Assembly: GCF_019633745.1 (NCBI RefSeq)
Contig: NZ_CP037968.1
Coordinates: 1,866,789-1,930,788 of the forward strand
Length of the DNA stretch: 64,000 bases
From: Methanofollis formosanus
Lineage (GTDB): Archaea > Halobacteriota > Methanomicrobia > Methanomicrobiales > Methanofollaceae
Direction: 5' to 3'
Positions 33,626 through 43,290 of this stretch are shown here, one piece after another (within the stretch, counting starts at the first letter, position 1; every line of letters begins with the position of its first letter). The notes beneath the pieces are model-generated. The model worked only from the letters and a program-made list of their open reading frames with translations, was not told the origin of the DNA and searched no databases. The position numbers were made by a program, and so were the translations under genes.

Positions 33626-34897
33626 TTATTCCTTCTTCCCCTCGCCCAGAGTGTGAATCACCAGGCCGGAGAGAAGTTTGGGTTCGAACCACGTCGACTT
33701 CGGGGGCATAACCATCCCGGCGTCGGCGATGTTCATCACCGTCTCCACGTCGACCGGCTGCATCGAGAAGGCAAGGGCGAACTCGCCCGAGTCGACCTTT
33801 GCCTCGAGGTCGGCGAGCGGCCTGGCGCCGCCGAGGTACTGGAGCCTGGGGTCGCCGCGGGGGTCGGTGATCCCGAGCATCCCTTCGAGCACCTGTTTCT
33901 GGAGGGCCGAGACGTCGAGAGACCCGGTGAGGTCATCGGGGTTCTCCACCGGGGCCGAGAGTTCGTACCATGCGCCGCCGAGGTACATGTGGACGACGTG
34001 CGTCCCTGCGGCCTCGCGGAGCGGTGCGATCTTGAAGACCGTGTCGTCGATCTCGCCGTACGGCCGCACCTCGAACTGCTCTTTGAGCGCGGCGAGGAAG
34101 GTCTCGGGCGTGTACGTGCCGAGGTCCGCGACCAACCTGGAGTAGCCGTGGATCTTCACCCGCTTGTGGGCGAAGAGGATGGCCATGAACCGCCCGTCCT
34201 CGGGCTCGTAGGTGCCGTCCTCTCTCCGCTCCTCCGCGACCGTCACCGCGGACCGCGCCCGGTGGTGACCGTCGGCGATGTAGGTGGCCGGCACCCTGGA
34301 GAAGGCGTCCTCAAGGTAGCTGAGGCTGACCGGATCACTGATCTTGAAGAGCTCGTGGACCACGCCGCTCTCGGTCTTGACCACCGCGTCGGGCTCACCC
34401 TCCGGCAGGATCGACTCGGTGTACCCGAAGATCTCGCCCTCGTCCGGGTACAGGATGACGACCAGACCGGTGTTGGCGTTCGTGGCCTCGATGTGGCGCG
34501 TGCGGTCGCGCTCCTTGTCGTAGCGCGTGTGTTCGTGCTTCTTGATGGCGTCCTCAAGGTAGTCGTCGACGTCCACGCAGGCGACGAGCCCGAGGTAGAG
34601 GTTGCCGCCCTGCTTGACGCGGTAGAGGTACATCGAGGGCTCTTCGTCGCGGGTGAGGATCCCCTGATCTTCCATCTCCTGGAGGTTCTCGCGGGCGGTC
34701 TCGTAGATCTTCTCGTCGTCGGCCGGGATGTCCCTGAGCAGGGCGTCGGTCCTGACGACCCGCAGGAATGAACTCGGGTTTTTCTTGAGGATCACTTCGG
34801 CTTCGTCTGTCGTCACGACGTCGTAGGGCACCGAGGCGATCGCTGCAGCCTGTGCGCGGTCCGGCCGCAGTCCGGAGAAACGGTATATCTTCACCAT
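33626..34897 (-). CDS. DUF1015 family protein
   Basis: A 423-residue protein with the family marks: GLRPDRAQAAAIASVPYDVV near the start, and HEHTRYDKERDRTRHIEATNANTGLVVILYPD and YIADGHHRARSAVTVAEERRE in the middle. The charged repeated HH/R motifs suggest a nucleotide- or phosphate-binding enzyme, but no reaction is known. ATG 34897 begins MVKIYRFSG. A longer open frame upstream (to 36040) is GC artefact. It is divergent from rimI by 79 bases. Confidence 0.85.
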   Translation of the reverse strand: MVKIYRFSGLRPDRAQAAAIASVPYDVVTTDEAEVILKKNPSSFLRVVRTDALLRDIPADDEKIYETARENLQEMEDQGILTRDEEPSMYLYRVKQGGNLYLGLVACVDVDDYLEDAIKKHEHTRYDKERDRTRHIEATNANTGLVVILYPDEGEIFGYTESILPEGEPDAVVKTESGVVHELFKISDPVSLSYLEDAFSRVPATYIADGHHRARSAVTVAEERREDGTYEPEDGRFMAILFAHKRVKIHGYSRLVADLGTYTPETFLAALKEQFEVRPYGEIDDTVFKIAPLREAAGTHVVHMYLGGAWYELSAPVENPDDLTGSLDVSALQKQVLEGMLGITDPRGDPRLQYLGGARPLADLEAKVDSGEFALAFSMQPVDVETVMNIADAGMVMPPKSTWFEPKLLSGLVIHTLGEGKKE

Positions 34898-34975
34898 GGG
34901 GATCACAGTCTCCTGAAAGTGGGTAGTACTTACACCTGCGTCAATATATTTGCTCGTGGAGCGTACTCTCCTATA

Positions 34976-35437
34976 ATGTCTGAGACCAGGGTATTCCTGC
35001 GGCGAGCGATGGTCACCGACCTTCCCGCCATCGCCGCCATCGAACGGGAGTCCTTTGTCGACCCGTGGAGCGAGGAGACCTTCCTCCAGGCGCTGGAGGT
35101 CTGGGCCGACATGTTTTTCGTAGCCGAGGTGGGCGGCGAGGTCGCGGGATTCCTTGTCGGCGGCGTGGAGGACACCGGCGAGGCGGTCTACGGGCACATC
35201 TGCAACTTCGCCGTGGCCGAGAAGTACCGGGGCCGGGGCATCGGCCGTCTTCTTCTCAACCGGGCCGAGCACCAGTTCGCCGTCCGCCTGGCCGAAGGAG
35301 TGCAGCTCGAGGTGCGGGTCTCGAACACCCATGCCCAGGCGTTCTATCGGAAAAATGGGTACCAGGCGGTGTTCGTCGTCGCGGGCTATTATGCCAACGG
35401 TGAGGACGCCATCCTGATGATGAAGTGGTTTTTTTAG
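34976..35437 (+). CDS. rimI: Ribosomal-protein-alanine N-acetyltransferase RimI-like
   Basis: A 153-residue GNAT with the archaeal RimI/Ard1 pattern: FVDPWSEETFLQAL, ICNFAVAEKYRGRGIGRLLLNRAEHQF (acetyl-CoA loop R-G-R-G-I-G) and LEVRVSNTHAQAFYRKNGYQAVFVVAGYYANGEDAILM. It acetylates protein N-termini, probably in archaea a broad Nat enzyme. ATG 34976 with a TATA-like TATAATG just upstream suggests a leaderless message. Length is standard for the family. Confidence 0.9.
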   Translation: MSETRVFLRRAMVTDLPAIAAIERESFVDPWSEETFLQALEVWADMFFVAEVGGEVAGFLVGGVEDTGEAVYGHICNFAVAEKYRGRGIGRLLLNRAEHQFAVRLAEGVQLEVRVSNTHAQAFYRKNGYQAVFVVAGYYANGEDAILMMKWFF

Positions 35438-35493
35438 ACCTTCCAATCGCGTGACGATCGGCAGAGGGGGGAAGGAACCGAGTTCGCCCTCGC

Positions 35494-36723
35494 TCATCCC
35501 CGTCCGAGTTCCTGGTGCGCCCGTGCGAGATGGTGCGCGGCGAGGGCGCCGAGGAGCGAGAGTTCGCCGGCAAGCACCCCGACGCCGACCAGTTCGGCGA
35601 AGGCCTTTGCATTCGCGCCTTCGGGTTCGCCGCCGCCCGCCACACCCAGGAGACGGAGACACGCCGCCTGGGTGTCGATCCCGGTGCCGCCGCCGACCGT
35701 CCCGACCTGGACGGCCGGGAGGGTGACCGAGACGTAGACCCCGCCGTCGCCGGTCGCCTCGACGGTGGTGATCGCGCTGCTCCCCTCGACGACGTGGGCG
35801 GCGTCCTGGCCGCAGGCGAGGTACATGGCGGCGACGAGGTTCGCGGCGTGGGCGTTGAAGCCCAGGGCGCCGGCACGGGCCGAACCGATGAGGTTCTTGC
35901 GGTAGTTCACCTCGACGAGCGTCGCCGCATCGGTCTTGAAGAATTTCGTGATCTGGTCGTCGGAGAAACGGACGCCGGCGACGACGGTCTTGCCCCGGCC
36001 TTCGATGAGGTTGATGGCCGCCGGTTTCTTGTCGGTGCACATATTTCCTGAGAGGGCGATGAGCCGCGCCCCGGTCTCCGCCTCGACGAGGTCGGCGATC
36101 TTCGCGGTGGCGATGGTCGCCATGTTCATCCCCATCGCGTCCTTGGTGTCGTAGGCGCAGCGGAGGAAGACGCTGGTGCCGGTGATATAGGGGGTGATGG
36201 AGAGGAGTTTGCCCCGCGAGGTGGTCGTCTCTGCGGCGGCGGCGAGGTCGGCGACGTGGGCGGTCGCCCAGTCGGCGATCTCCTTTGCGTGCACGATGTC
36301 GCGGGCCGCGAAGACTGGCGCCCTGGTCATCCCGTCCCTGACCACCCTGACATCCGCCCCGCCGGCCTTCGTGATCGCCGAGGCCCCGCGGTTGGCTGAG
36401 GCGACGAGCGCCCCTTCGGTGGTGGCGAGCGGGAGGTAATATTCACCCTTTGCGTATTCGCCGTTCACCTGCACCGGCCCGGCCACGCCGACCGGCACCT
36501 GGACCGCCCCGATCATGTTCTCGATGTTCCGCCTGACCACCCGGTCGATGCCGATGGAGAAGGAACCGAGGGCCGCCAGGTCGGTCCCGCTCTCCTCCTC
36601 GACAAAGGTCCGCCGCACCCTGATGGCCTCTTCGGGCGGAAACTCCTTTTCAAGGGCGTAAAGTTTGAGGGTTCCTTTTTTTAGTCTTGCAAGAGCATCT
36701 TCCATGGAAGTATAGAGGGACAC
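35494..36723 (-). CDS. hmgA: Hydroxymethylglutaryl-CoA reductase (NADPH)
   Basis: A 409-residue class I enzyme that makes mevalonate for archaeal lipid isoprenoids. Motifs: ENMIGAVQVPVGVAGPVQVNG (substrate site), MGMNMATIATAKI, CTDKKPAAINLIEGRGKTVVAG (catalytic Lys) and HVVEGSSAITTVEA, plus GTVGGGTGIDTQAA (NADP loop). Starts at GTG 36723 with AGAGGT upstream, or ATG 36705. It is a single gene here; HMG-CoA synthase and thiolase are 2 kb away in another operon. Confidence 0.95.
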   Translation of the reverse strand: MSLYTSMEDALARLKKGTLKLYALEKEFPPEEAIRVRRTFVEEESGTDLAALGSFSIGIDRVVRRNIENMIGAVQVPVGVAGPVQVNGEYAKGEYYLPLATTEGALVASANRGASAITKAGGADVRVVRDGMTRAPVFAARDIVHAKEIADWATAHVADLAAAAETTTSRGKLLSITPYITGTSVFLRCAYDTKDAMGMNMATIATAKIADLVEAETGARLIALSGNMCTDKKPAAINLIEGRGKTVVAGVRFSDDQITKFFKTDAATLVEVNYRKNLIGSARAGALGFNAHAANLVAAMYLACGQDAAHVVEGSSAITTVEATGDGGVYVSVTLPAVQVGTVGGGTGIDTQAACLRLLGVAGGGEPEGANAKAFAELVGVGVLAGELSLLGALAAHHLARAHQELGRG

Positions 36724-36819
36724 GATACCTCTTGAACTTATGGAATCCTCTGTTCCGGGGTTTTCGTAAGGTTTCAGGGCGGTATCGGGCCCTTATCGGT
36801 GAGGGAGATACAGGGTATC

Positions 36820-37746
36820 ATGGATGACGAAGAGCGGGTGCGGCGGTGGTGTCGACGGGTGGAGAAACGGCGTGCGGAAGCGGAGCGGCAGGCCCTGATC
36901 GCCGGCGGGTTGCTGGACCGGGGGGTGCGGCCCTGCGCCGACGGCGACGACCTCCTCCTCCCGCTCGTCGAGCGGGTGGAGGGCGCCGAGGAGGCGATGT
37001 TCAAACCTTTCCCGCACCACGAGGACCTGCCCAGGCACGAACTCGTCGGCGGGATCGCGATCATGCAGGAGGAGGACCGGGCCGGTGCCGCCCGCGTCCT
37101 CGCCTCCCGCCCGTCGCTGCACACCGTGCTCTTCCCCACCTCCGCGGTGGAGGGAGAGTTCAGGACCAGGGAGTTCCTGGTGCTTGCCGGCGAGGAGACG
37201 ACTCAAACGGTGGTCACCGAGCACGGCCACCACTTTGTCGTCGACCTGGCCCGCGCCTATTTCTCGGCCCGCCTCTCCACCGAGCGCCAGCGGGTCTGCG
37301 ATGAGATGACGGAGGGTGAGCGGGTCGTCGATATGTTCGCGGGCGTCGGGCCCTTCGCCCTCACCCTCGCCGACCGCGCTTCTCTCGTCGTCGCCGCCGA
37401 CCTCAACCCCGCGGCCGTCTCTCTGCTCTGCGAGAACATCAGAAAGAACCAGAAGACCAACGTCATCCCGGTCCTCGCCGACGCCATCCACCTGCCGGGC
37501 GTCTTCGGCCGGACCTTCGACCGGGTGATCATGAACCTCCCGATGGAGTCGGTCCAGTTTCTCGGGGCCGCCTTCGCCCTCTGCCGTCCGGGCGGGACGA
37601 TCCATTTCTATGCCCTGGTGGACGAGGAGGGGAAGTATCTCGATGCGATCCGGGCCTTCCCGGTGGCGGAGGTGCGGGAGCGCCGCGTGCGGAGTTACTC
37701 GCCGGCTGAGTGGCACGCGGTGTATGAGATTGAGGTCGGGGGGTGA
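36820..37746 (+). CDS. trm5: tRNA (guanine37-N1)-methyltransferase Trm5
   Basis: A 308-residue class I SAM methyltransferase that makes m1G37, which prevents frameshifting. Motifs VVDMFAGVGPFALTLADRASLVVAADLNP (SAM motif I and post I) and RVIMNLPMESVQFLG (NLP catalytic motif) are clear, and the N-terminal domain (LHTVLFPTSAVEGEFRTREFLVLAGEETTQTVVTEHGH) is D2-like. The D1 domain is reduced, as is common in archaeal Trm5b-type proteins. Start ATG 36820; GTG 36799 in frame is an alternative. Confidence 0.88.
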   Translation: MDDEERVRRWCRRVEKRRAEAERQALIAGGLLDRGVRPCADGDDLLLPLVERVEGAEEAMFKPFPHHEDLPRHELVGGIAIMQEEDRAGAARVLASRPSLHTVLFPTSAVEGEFRTREFLVLAGEETTQTVVTEHGHHFVVDLARAYFSARLSTERQRVCDEMTEGERVVDMFAGVGPFALTLADRASLVVAADLNPAAVSLLCENIRKNQKTNVIPVLADAIHLPGVFGRTFDRVIMNLPMESVQFLGAAFALCRPGGTIHFYALVDEEGKYLDAIRAFPVAEVRERRVRSYSPAEWHAVYEIEVGG

Positions 37747-37884
37747 GTCTCTTTTTTCGGTTTGTGAAGGGATGTTTCACTGGGAGCAGCGCCGCCGTCT
37801 CCAGGGCGGTATGAAGATCAGGTGTGCCGTGCTCCTGCTGATAAAGATCAGGCCTCCCTGTCCCGGTTCGATCTTCGGGGTCAT

Positions 37885-38270
37885 GACAACGGGGGGGGTG
37901 TGGCGGTCAGAACGTGCCGTCTCCCATCGCACGATCTTTCCTGTTGTCTCGCGAGAGGATAGGACGGGGGACGGCATGAACAGGTGATCCTACTGAGAAT
38001 TGATCAGCACTCTCCCGTCCGGGTTCTATCTTCGGGGTCATGAAACCGGGATGGCGTGGTGATCCAAACGTGCCGTCCCCTCATCACTGAATTTGTTCTG
38101 ATATTTCGCGAGGGGATAGGACGGGGGACGGCACGAGGCGCGTGATCCCGCTGAAAAAAAGATCAGGTCTCCTTTTCCTGGTTCTATCTCCGGGGTCATG
38201 ACAACGGGAAAGGTACGATGATCAGAACCTGCCGCCTCCTCATCACAGGATCTTCATCGCCCTCTCGCGC
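37885..38270 (+). repeat. Family A hairpin repeats (3 units)
   Basis: Hairpins start near 37914, 38070 and 38226 (the last decayed), spaced 156 bp, between the convergent trm5 and DUF35 genes. The 37747-37885 segment has the lead-in GATCTTCGGGGTCATGACAA. The rest of the interval to 38392 shows no gene. Confidence 0.8.
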
Positions 38271-38392
38271 TGCGGGTCTCCGGATCCGGTCGTCGCTCTG
38301 CCATAGGGAAAGTTGATCGAGGAATTCACCAGAACCGGAAAAAAGAGAAATCGGAGGTATCGTTTTACACAGGAGGAATCACGAAGTCCCGC

Positions 38393-38782
38393 TCACATCG
38401 GAGCGAACTTCGTTCCATAGTAGATGACCCCGCTCTCGCCCTCGGCGCCGATCTTGCGGAAGACCCCTTTGACCGGCATCCCGATCGAGACCTCTTCGGG
38501 CGCACAGACGAGCTGCGTCGTCAGCCTCGGGCCTTCCTCGAGTTCGACGATGGCCAGGACATAGGGCGTCAGGGCCGAGAACTGGTCGCTCGCTGTCCTG
38601 ATCACCGAGTAGGTCACGACCTTGCCGACACCCTTGAAGGTGTGGTTGACGATCGTGCCCTCGCGCCGGCAGTCAGGGCAGATGTTCCTGGGCGGATAGA
38701 AGTACCGCCCGCAGGTCTCGCAGTGCGTCCCCTCCAGGTTGTAACGCTGGGGGATCTTTCTCCAGAAGCGTGGTACCGACAT
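38393..38782 (-). CDS. DUF35 OB-fold and zinc-ribbon acyl-CoA-associated protein
   Basis: A 129-residue protein with an N-terminal zinc ribbon (CETCGRYFYPPRNICPDCR) and an OB fold (VGKVVTYSVIRTA, YVLAIVELEEGPRLTTQLV). In archaea this partner forms a channelling complex with thiolase and HMG-CoA synthase. It starts 1 base after the thiolase stop, in the same order as in other methanogens. It binds CoA-ester intermediates and bridges the two enzymes. Start ATG 38782 begins MSVPRFWRKIPQRYNL. Confidence 0.92.
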   Translation of the reverse strand: MSVPRFWRKIPQRYNLEGTHCETCGRYFYPPRNICPDCRREGTIVNHTFKGVGKVVTYSVIRTASDQFSALTPYVLAIVELEEGPRLTTQLVCAPEEVSIGMPVKGVFRKIGAEGESGVIYYGTKFAPM

Positions 38783-38783
38783 C

Positions 38784-39950
38784 TCAGGCCCTCCCGAAGA
38801 TATGCGCGGCGACCGTCGCACCGGTCCCGCCGACATTGTGCGTCATGCCGATCTCGGCCCCGTCGACCTGCCGCTTCCCGGCCTCGCCGCGGAGCTGGAG
38901 CACGGCCTCGCAGACCTGCTTGATACCGGTCGCACCGACCGGGTGACCGCAGGCCTTCAGCCCGCCGCTGGTGTTCACCGGGATCTGGCCGCCCAGGGCG
39001 GTGGCGCCTTCTTCGGTGAACTTCCCGGCCTCGCCCTTCTTGCAGAAGCCGAGGTCTTCGATGGCGCAGATCTCTGCGATGGTGAAACAGTCGTGGACCT
39101 CGACGAAGTCGATCTCTTTTCGCTCAAGCCCGGCCATCTTGAAGGCCCGGTTGCCCGCGGCCACGCTCGCGTCCAGGGTCGAGATGTCCCGGCGGTCATG
39201 GAGCGCGATGGTGTCGCTGGCCTGGGCGGTTGCGAGCACCTTGATCGGGGTGTCGGTGAACTTCTTCGCCATCTCCAGCGGTGCGACGACCACGGCCGCC
39301 GCCCCGTCGGTGATCGGCGAACAGTCGAAGAGCCGCAGCGGGTCGGCGACCATCGTCGAGTTGGTCACCGTGCCCAGGGAGATCTCCTTCTGGAACTGTG
39401 CGATGGGGTTGCGTGCGCCGTTGTAGTGGTTCTTCACCGCCACCTGGGCGAGCTGCTCTCTGGTCAACCCGTACCGGTGGATATAGTCGTTGGCGATCAT
39501 CGCATACAGACCGGGGAAGGTCGCCCCGGCAAAGCTCTCCCACTCGCGGTCCGCCGCCCCGGCCAGGGCGTCGGTGGAGAGACTGGTGTCGACGTCGGTC
39601 ATCTTCTCGACCCCGGCGGCGACGACGATGTCGGACATTCCGGAGGCGACCGAGATGACCGCCTCGCGGAAGGCAAGGCCGCCCGAGGCGCAGGCCGCCT
39701 CGACACGGGTCGCGGGGATGTGTTCGGAGGCGAGCCCGGCGTAGTCGGCGATGAGCGCGCCGATGTGTTCCTGCTCGATAAACCGGCCGGCGCTCATGTT
39801 GCCGACGTACATCGCGTCGATCTGTTCGCCCGCGAGGTTGGCGTCCTCGATGGCGCTGACGCCTGCCTCAACAAAGAGGTTCCTGAAGGAACGGTCCCAC
39901 CATTCGCCGAATTTGGTGCAGCCGATCCCGATTACTGCTACGTCTCTCAT
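38784..39950 (-). CDS. Acetyl-CoA C-acetyltransferase (thiolase)
   Basis: A 388-residue archaeal thiolase that condenses two acetyl-CoA to acetoacetyl-CoA for HMG-CoA. The nucleophile Cys is in [16 protein letters not shown], with the later catalytic HDCFTIAEI and GHPVGATG. It overlaps HMG-CoA synthase by four bases. Both products act with DUF35 in one complex that pulls the unfavourable condensation forward. Length standard. Confidence 0.94.
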   Translation of the reverse strand: MRDVAVIGIGCTKFGEWWDRSFRNLFVEAGVSAIEDANLAGEQIDAMYVGNMSAGRFIEQEHIGALIADYAGLASEHIPATRVEAACASGGLAFREAVISVASGMSDIVVAAGVEKMTDVDTSLSTDALAGAADREWESFAGATFPGLYAMIANDYIHRYGLTREQLAQVAVKNHYNGARNPIAQFQKEISLGTVTNSTMVADPLRLFDCSPITDGAAAVVVAPLEMAKKFTDTPIKVLATAQASDTIALHDRRDISTLDASVAAGNRAFKMAGLERKEIDFVEVHDCFTIAEICAIEDLGFCKKGEAGKFTEEGATALGGQIPVNTSGGLKACGHPVGATGIKQVCEAVLQLRGEAGKRQVDGAEIGMTHNVGGTGATVAAHIFGRA

Positions 39951-41002
39951 TTTTGCACCATGATCTTACCCTTGTGCTTGGCATACTGTGCATAGTCGAG
40001 ATAGATCGGGTTGGCGAGGAGGTCTTCCACCGACGGCGCCGCCGCCCGGTCGAAGACGGTGGTGTCCGCGATCAGGTCGGTGACCGTGATGTCGAAGGCG
40101 TCGCTGCCCGCACCCGAGCCGAAGGAGGTGACGAAGATCCGGTCGCCCGGTTCGGCGACGTCGAGGGTCGCCGCAAGCCCGACCATCGAGGCGCCCGAGT
40201 AGGTGTTGCCAAGGCGCGGCACGACGAGGCCGGGTTTGATCTGCTCTTTCGTGAACCCGAGCATGCCGGCGACGCGGGAGGGGAACTTCGCGTTCGGCTG
40301 GTGGAAGACGGCGTAGTCGTAGTCGGAGGGCGAGGTCCCCATCTGTTCGAGCATCATCCTGGCCGCGCCCTGGACGTGCTTGAAGTAGCCGGGGTCGCCG
40401 GTGAACCGTCCGCCGTGGCGGGGGTACGCCTGCCCTTCCCGGCGCCAGAAGTCCGGGGTGTCGGTGGTGAAGGAGCAGGTGTGGTTGATCTCGGCGATCG
40501 GATCTTTCGAGCCGATGACCATCGCGCACCCGCCGGCCGCGGCGGTGTACTCGAGGGCGTCGCCGGGCGCGCCCTGGGCGACGTCGGCGCCGACGGCGAT
40601 GCCGTATGTCACCATCTCGCTCCCGACCAGACCCATGCAGGTCTGAACGGCGGCGGTGCCGGCCTTGCATGCAAACTCGTAGTCGGCCGCGGTCATCACC
40701 GGGGTCGCCCCGATGGCCGCGCCGACGGTCGCCGCCGTCGGTTTGACGGCGTACGGGTGGGACTCGGAACCGACATAGATTGCGCCGATGCCGTCACGGT
40801 CGACGTCTCTTCTGAGGAGTGCGTTTCTGGTCGCCTCGACGGCGATGGTTGCGGTGTCTTCGTCGAGGTCGGGGACCGACTTCTCCTGAACGCCGAGACC
40901 GCCGGAGATGTCCTTGGGGTTGTCCCCCCAGACCCGGGCGATCTCCTCGACCTTGATCCTGAACCTGGGGATGTATGCCCCATAACTGATGATGCCTACC
41001 AT
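39947..41002 (-). CDS. mvaS: Hydroxymethylglutaryl-CoA synthase
   Basis: A 351-residue archaeal HMG-CoA synthase. It shows [16 protein letters not shown] at the start, catalytic Cys in [21 protein letters not shown] and the [17 protein letters not shown] segment. It condenses acetoacetyl-CoA with acetyl-CoA for mevalonate. Start ATG 41002 overlaps the regulator stop by 7 bases; the upstream frame to 41326 is not used. The operon order regulator, synthase, thiolase, DUF35 is characteristic of archaea. Confidence 0.95.
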   Translation of the reverse strand: MVGIISYGAYIPRFRIKVEEIARVWGDNPKDISGGLGVQEKSVPDLDEDTATIAVEATRNALLRRDVDRDGIGAIYVGSESHPYAVKPTAATVGAAIGATPVMTAADYEFACKAGTAAVQTCMGLVGSEMVTYGIAVGADVAQGAPGDALEYTAAAGGCAMVIGSKDPIAEINHTCSFTTDTPDFWRREGQAYPRHGGRFTGDPGYFKHVQGAARMMLEQMGTSPSDYDYAVFHQPNAKFPSRVAGMLGFTKEQIKPGLVVPRLGNTYSGASMVGLAATLDVAEPGDRIFVTSFGSGAGSDAFDITVTDLIADTTVFDRAAAPSVEDLLANPIYLDYAQYAKHKGKIMVQK

Positions 41003-41709
41003 TCTTTTTCCCTCAATGTGCTCACGATTTCTTCGACGTCCATCGATGTACAGAGAACGGTGATACGGTCCCGTTCCGCCAGTTTCGGGACCAGAGGGTG
41101 GACCTGCTCGACTTCGAGTCCTTGCAGGAAGATGCACCGCGGTTTGAAGGGGGTCACTCTGATCGCCACCAGCGGGGACTTCCCGGTCGAGACATTGGTG
41201 AAGATGAGCGCACGTTCGGTGCTCCAGCCGTAGATGCGGTTGAACTCGTTGGAGGAGAGTTGCATGATCGCGTTGAGGCTGTTGACCACGGTGTACCCGA
41301 AGATCGAGAGGTCTTCTGATCCGCACAGTCTTCGCGCCTCCACGGCCTCCGCAAACTCGGTCAGCGGGACTGAGGATGCGTAGTCGTGGATGTCGTAGAT
41401 GACGTCGTCGTCGTCAAAGGCGTTGTAGAGGATCCTGGAGAATCGCTGGATGTATTTTCCGCCGTTCTCCTCGTCGATGGAGAGGATGGTGTCGACGATC
41501 TTGCCGACCACGGCGGTCCCGGGACTTTTGCGCCTGCCTCCCTCGTAGTCGGAGATGACCGAGGGAGAGACGCCGAGCCGCTCGGAGAGCACTCCCTGGG
41601 GAATGCCGAAGCTCATGCGCCATTTTTTCAGGGCTTTTCCCGGTGAGTCCGAGAGCGTAATCTCACCCGCCATCTTCTCGGCAAGCTGCTTACGCAGTTC
41701 GGAGTTCAT
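40996..41709 (-). CDS. HTH (Xre-type) transcriptional regulator of mevalonate operon
   Basis: A 237-residue regulator. The N-terminal 100 residues have a cro/C1-type helix-turn-helix ([35 protein letters not shown]). The C-terminal part (YSRILYNAF through [29 protein letters not shown]) is an archaeal domain of unknown ligand, perhaps a CoA ester. It overlaps HMG-CoA synthase by 7 bases and is likely to regulate the operon. The gene starts at ATG 41709 and is divergent from rbkR; the 110-base gap holds both promoters. Confidence 0.87.
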   Translation of the reverse strand: MNSELRKQLAEKMAGEITLSDSPGKALKKWRMSFGIPQGVLSERLGVSPSVISDYEGGRRKSPGTAVVGKIVDTILSIDEENGGKYIQRFSRILYNAFDDDDVIYDIHDYASSVPLTEFAEAVEARRLCGSEDLSIFGYTVVNSLNAIMQLSSNEFNRIYGWSTERALIFTNVSTGKSPLVAIRVTPFKPRCIFLQGLEVEQVHPLVPKLAERDRITVLCTSMDVEEIVSTLREKEW

Positions 41710-41819
41710 GAGGATAGATGTTTACCAGGCAGATTAAATAATTAACGAATCGGCCATCGACAATCTACGAAGTGATCGGGACAAACCCATAAATAGGATG
41801 CATCTCAATTTTGAAATAC

Positions 41820-42488
41820 ATGATGGATGCAGGAGATCTCCAGTGCCTGAAGGTCGTTGCGCTCATGGGCGGTCTGCGGAGTTCTGCCTGGATGTCTTCG
41901 CAGTCTCTGGCCAATGCCCTGAACATCAGCCCTCAGACGGCCTCCCGCCGCCTCAAGGCTCTCGAAGCGGCCGGGTTGATCACGCGCACGGTCAGGACCG
42001 ACGGGCAGTACGTGGCCGTCGCCCCTGCCGGAGAGGAAGAACTCAGGCGCGAGTACTCGGCGTACTCGCGGATCTTCTCGCCGGAAGGCGGGTACTATGT
42101 CCTGAAAGGGGCGGTGATCAGCGGCCTCGGCGAGGGACGCTACTACATCGACCATCCCCAGTACCGGGACCAATTCATCGAAAAACTCGGGTTCAACGCC
42201 TATCCGGGCACGCTCAATGTGCGCCTCGACCCGGAGAGTGTCCGGATGAAGCGCCGTCTCGAGGCCCTGGTCTGGATCGGGATCGAGGGTTTCGAGGCCG
42301 ACGGCCGGTCGTTCGGGAGCGCACGATGCCTGCCGTGCCGGATCGGCGAGTGCCCGGCCGCGATCATCGAGCCCGGACGGAGTCATTATCCTGAAGAGAT
42401 CATCGAGATCATCTCGCCGGCACCGCTGCGCGAGACCTTTGGTCTGCATGACAACGATATTGTTAGTGTGGAGGTAACCCATGATTGA
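41820..42488 (+). CDS. rbkR: CTP-dependent riboflavin kinase with HTH regulator (RbkR)
   Basis: A 222-residue fusion. Residues 5-85 are a winged HTH (SLANALNISPQTASRRLKALEAAGLI); residues about 95-222 are the archaeal riboflavin kinase, with GYYVLKGAVISGLGEGRYYIDHPQYRDQFIEKLGFNAYPGTLNVRLD and the HDNDIVSVEV end. The kinase makes FMN from riboflavin using CTP; the HTH controls riboflavin genes. It overlaps ribB by 8 bases. TATA-like CCATAAATAGG at about 41788 precedes it. Start ATG 41820; TTG 41811 and ATG 41823 are alternatives. F420-dependent methanogens need FMN for many enzymes. Confidence 0.94.
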   Translation: MMDAGDLQCLKVVALMGGLRSSAWMSSQSLANALNISPQTASRRLKALEAAGLITRTVRTDGQYVAVAPAGEEELRREYSAYSRIFSPEGGYYVLKGAVISGLGEGRYYIDHPQYRDQFIEKLGFNAYPGTLNVRLDPESVRMKRRLEALVWIGIEGFEADGRSFGSARCLPCRIGECPAAIIEPGRSHYPEEIIEIISPAPLRETFGLHDNDIVSVEVTHD

Positions 42489-43164
42489 AGACGCGTGTTC
42501 CGCCCTCAGAGAGGGCAAGATTGTTCTGCTCTACGACTTCGACGACCGCGAGCGCGAGACCGACCTGATCATCAGGGCCGACGCCGTCACGCCGAAAGAC
42601 GTGTTGACGATGCGCCGCGACGGCGGCGGCCTCATCTGCACCGCGGTCCACCCCGAGGCGGCAAAGCGGCTCGGTCTTCCCTTTGCCTCCGACCTGATGC
42701 AGGGCTTCGGGGCGGTCGAACACCTCGGCGACATCCCGTACGACCGGAAAAACCACTCGTCCTTTTCGATCTGGGTGAACCACCGGAGCACCTATACCGG
42801 GATCCCTGACCGCGACCGGGCGACGACCATCAACGCCATCGCCGATCAGGTGAAGATATCGCTCAACGGCGGCGGCCAGAACTTTGCCGCAGAGTTCAGG
42901 ACGCCCGGCCATGTGGCGATCCTCAGGGCGGCCGAGGGCCTCCTCGATGTCCGCCGCGGGCAGACCGAACTCTCGATCGCCCTTGCCGAACAGGCCGGGT
43001 TGACGCCGGCGGTCGTGGTCTGCGAGATGCTCGACGACGAGACCGGACTCGCCCTCACGAAAGAGGACGCCATGGCCTATGCGGAGGAGCACGGCCTCGT
43101 CTTCATCGAGGGGAAAGAGGTGCTTGAGCACTGGGAAGAAATGAACGCTGCCAGAAATGCTTGA
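42481..43164 (+). CDS. ribB: 3,4-dihydroxy-2-butanone-4-phosphate synthase
   Basis: A 227-residue RibB that makes the four-carbon unit of riboflavin from ribulose 5-phosphate. Landmarks: YDFDDRERETDLIIRADAVTP (Mg site), GGGLICTAVHPEAAKRLGL, DRATTINAIAD and RTPGHVAILRAAEGLL with TELSIALAEQAGLTPAVVVCEML. It starts at ATG 42481 overlapping the end of rbkR, so they form a riboflavin operon. Strong T-rich DNA follows. Confidence 0.95.
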   Translation: MIEDACSALREGKIVLLYDFDDRERETDLIIRADAVTPKDVLTMRRDGGGLICTAVHPEAAKRLGLPFASDLMQGFGAVEHLGDIPYDRKNHSSFSIWVNHRSTYTGIPDRDRATTINAIADQVKISLNGGGQNFAAEFRTPGHVAILRAAEGLLDVRRGQTELSIALAEQAGLTPAVVVCEMLDDETGLALTKEDAMAYAEEHGLVFIEGKEVLEHWEEMNAARNA

Positions 43165-43189
43165 ATTTCTTCATTTATTTCTTTGAATC

Positions 43190-43240
43190 GGTATTTCCCG
43201 ATTTTTTTATTATTTTTCTTTATGGTGTTTTTTTTATAGC
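43190..43240 (+). terminator. T-rich terminator of riboflavin operon
   Basis: GGTATTTCCCGATTTTTTTATT, then TTTTTCTTTATGG and GTTTTTTTTATAG: three strong T runs within 50 bases of ribB. The AT-rich zone continues to 43290 and also contains the promoter of the next gene. Confidence 0.7.
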
Positions 43241-43290
43241 AGTTGTCGAGGATCGCAACAGATAAATGGTCCTGAATTTTAATATTTTTT

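Noticed and set aside
33626-36040. DUF1015 frame extended to 36040
   Set aside because: The first 381 codons are Arg-, Gly- and Pro-rich and antisense to rimI and hmgA; the real start is 34897.
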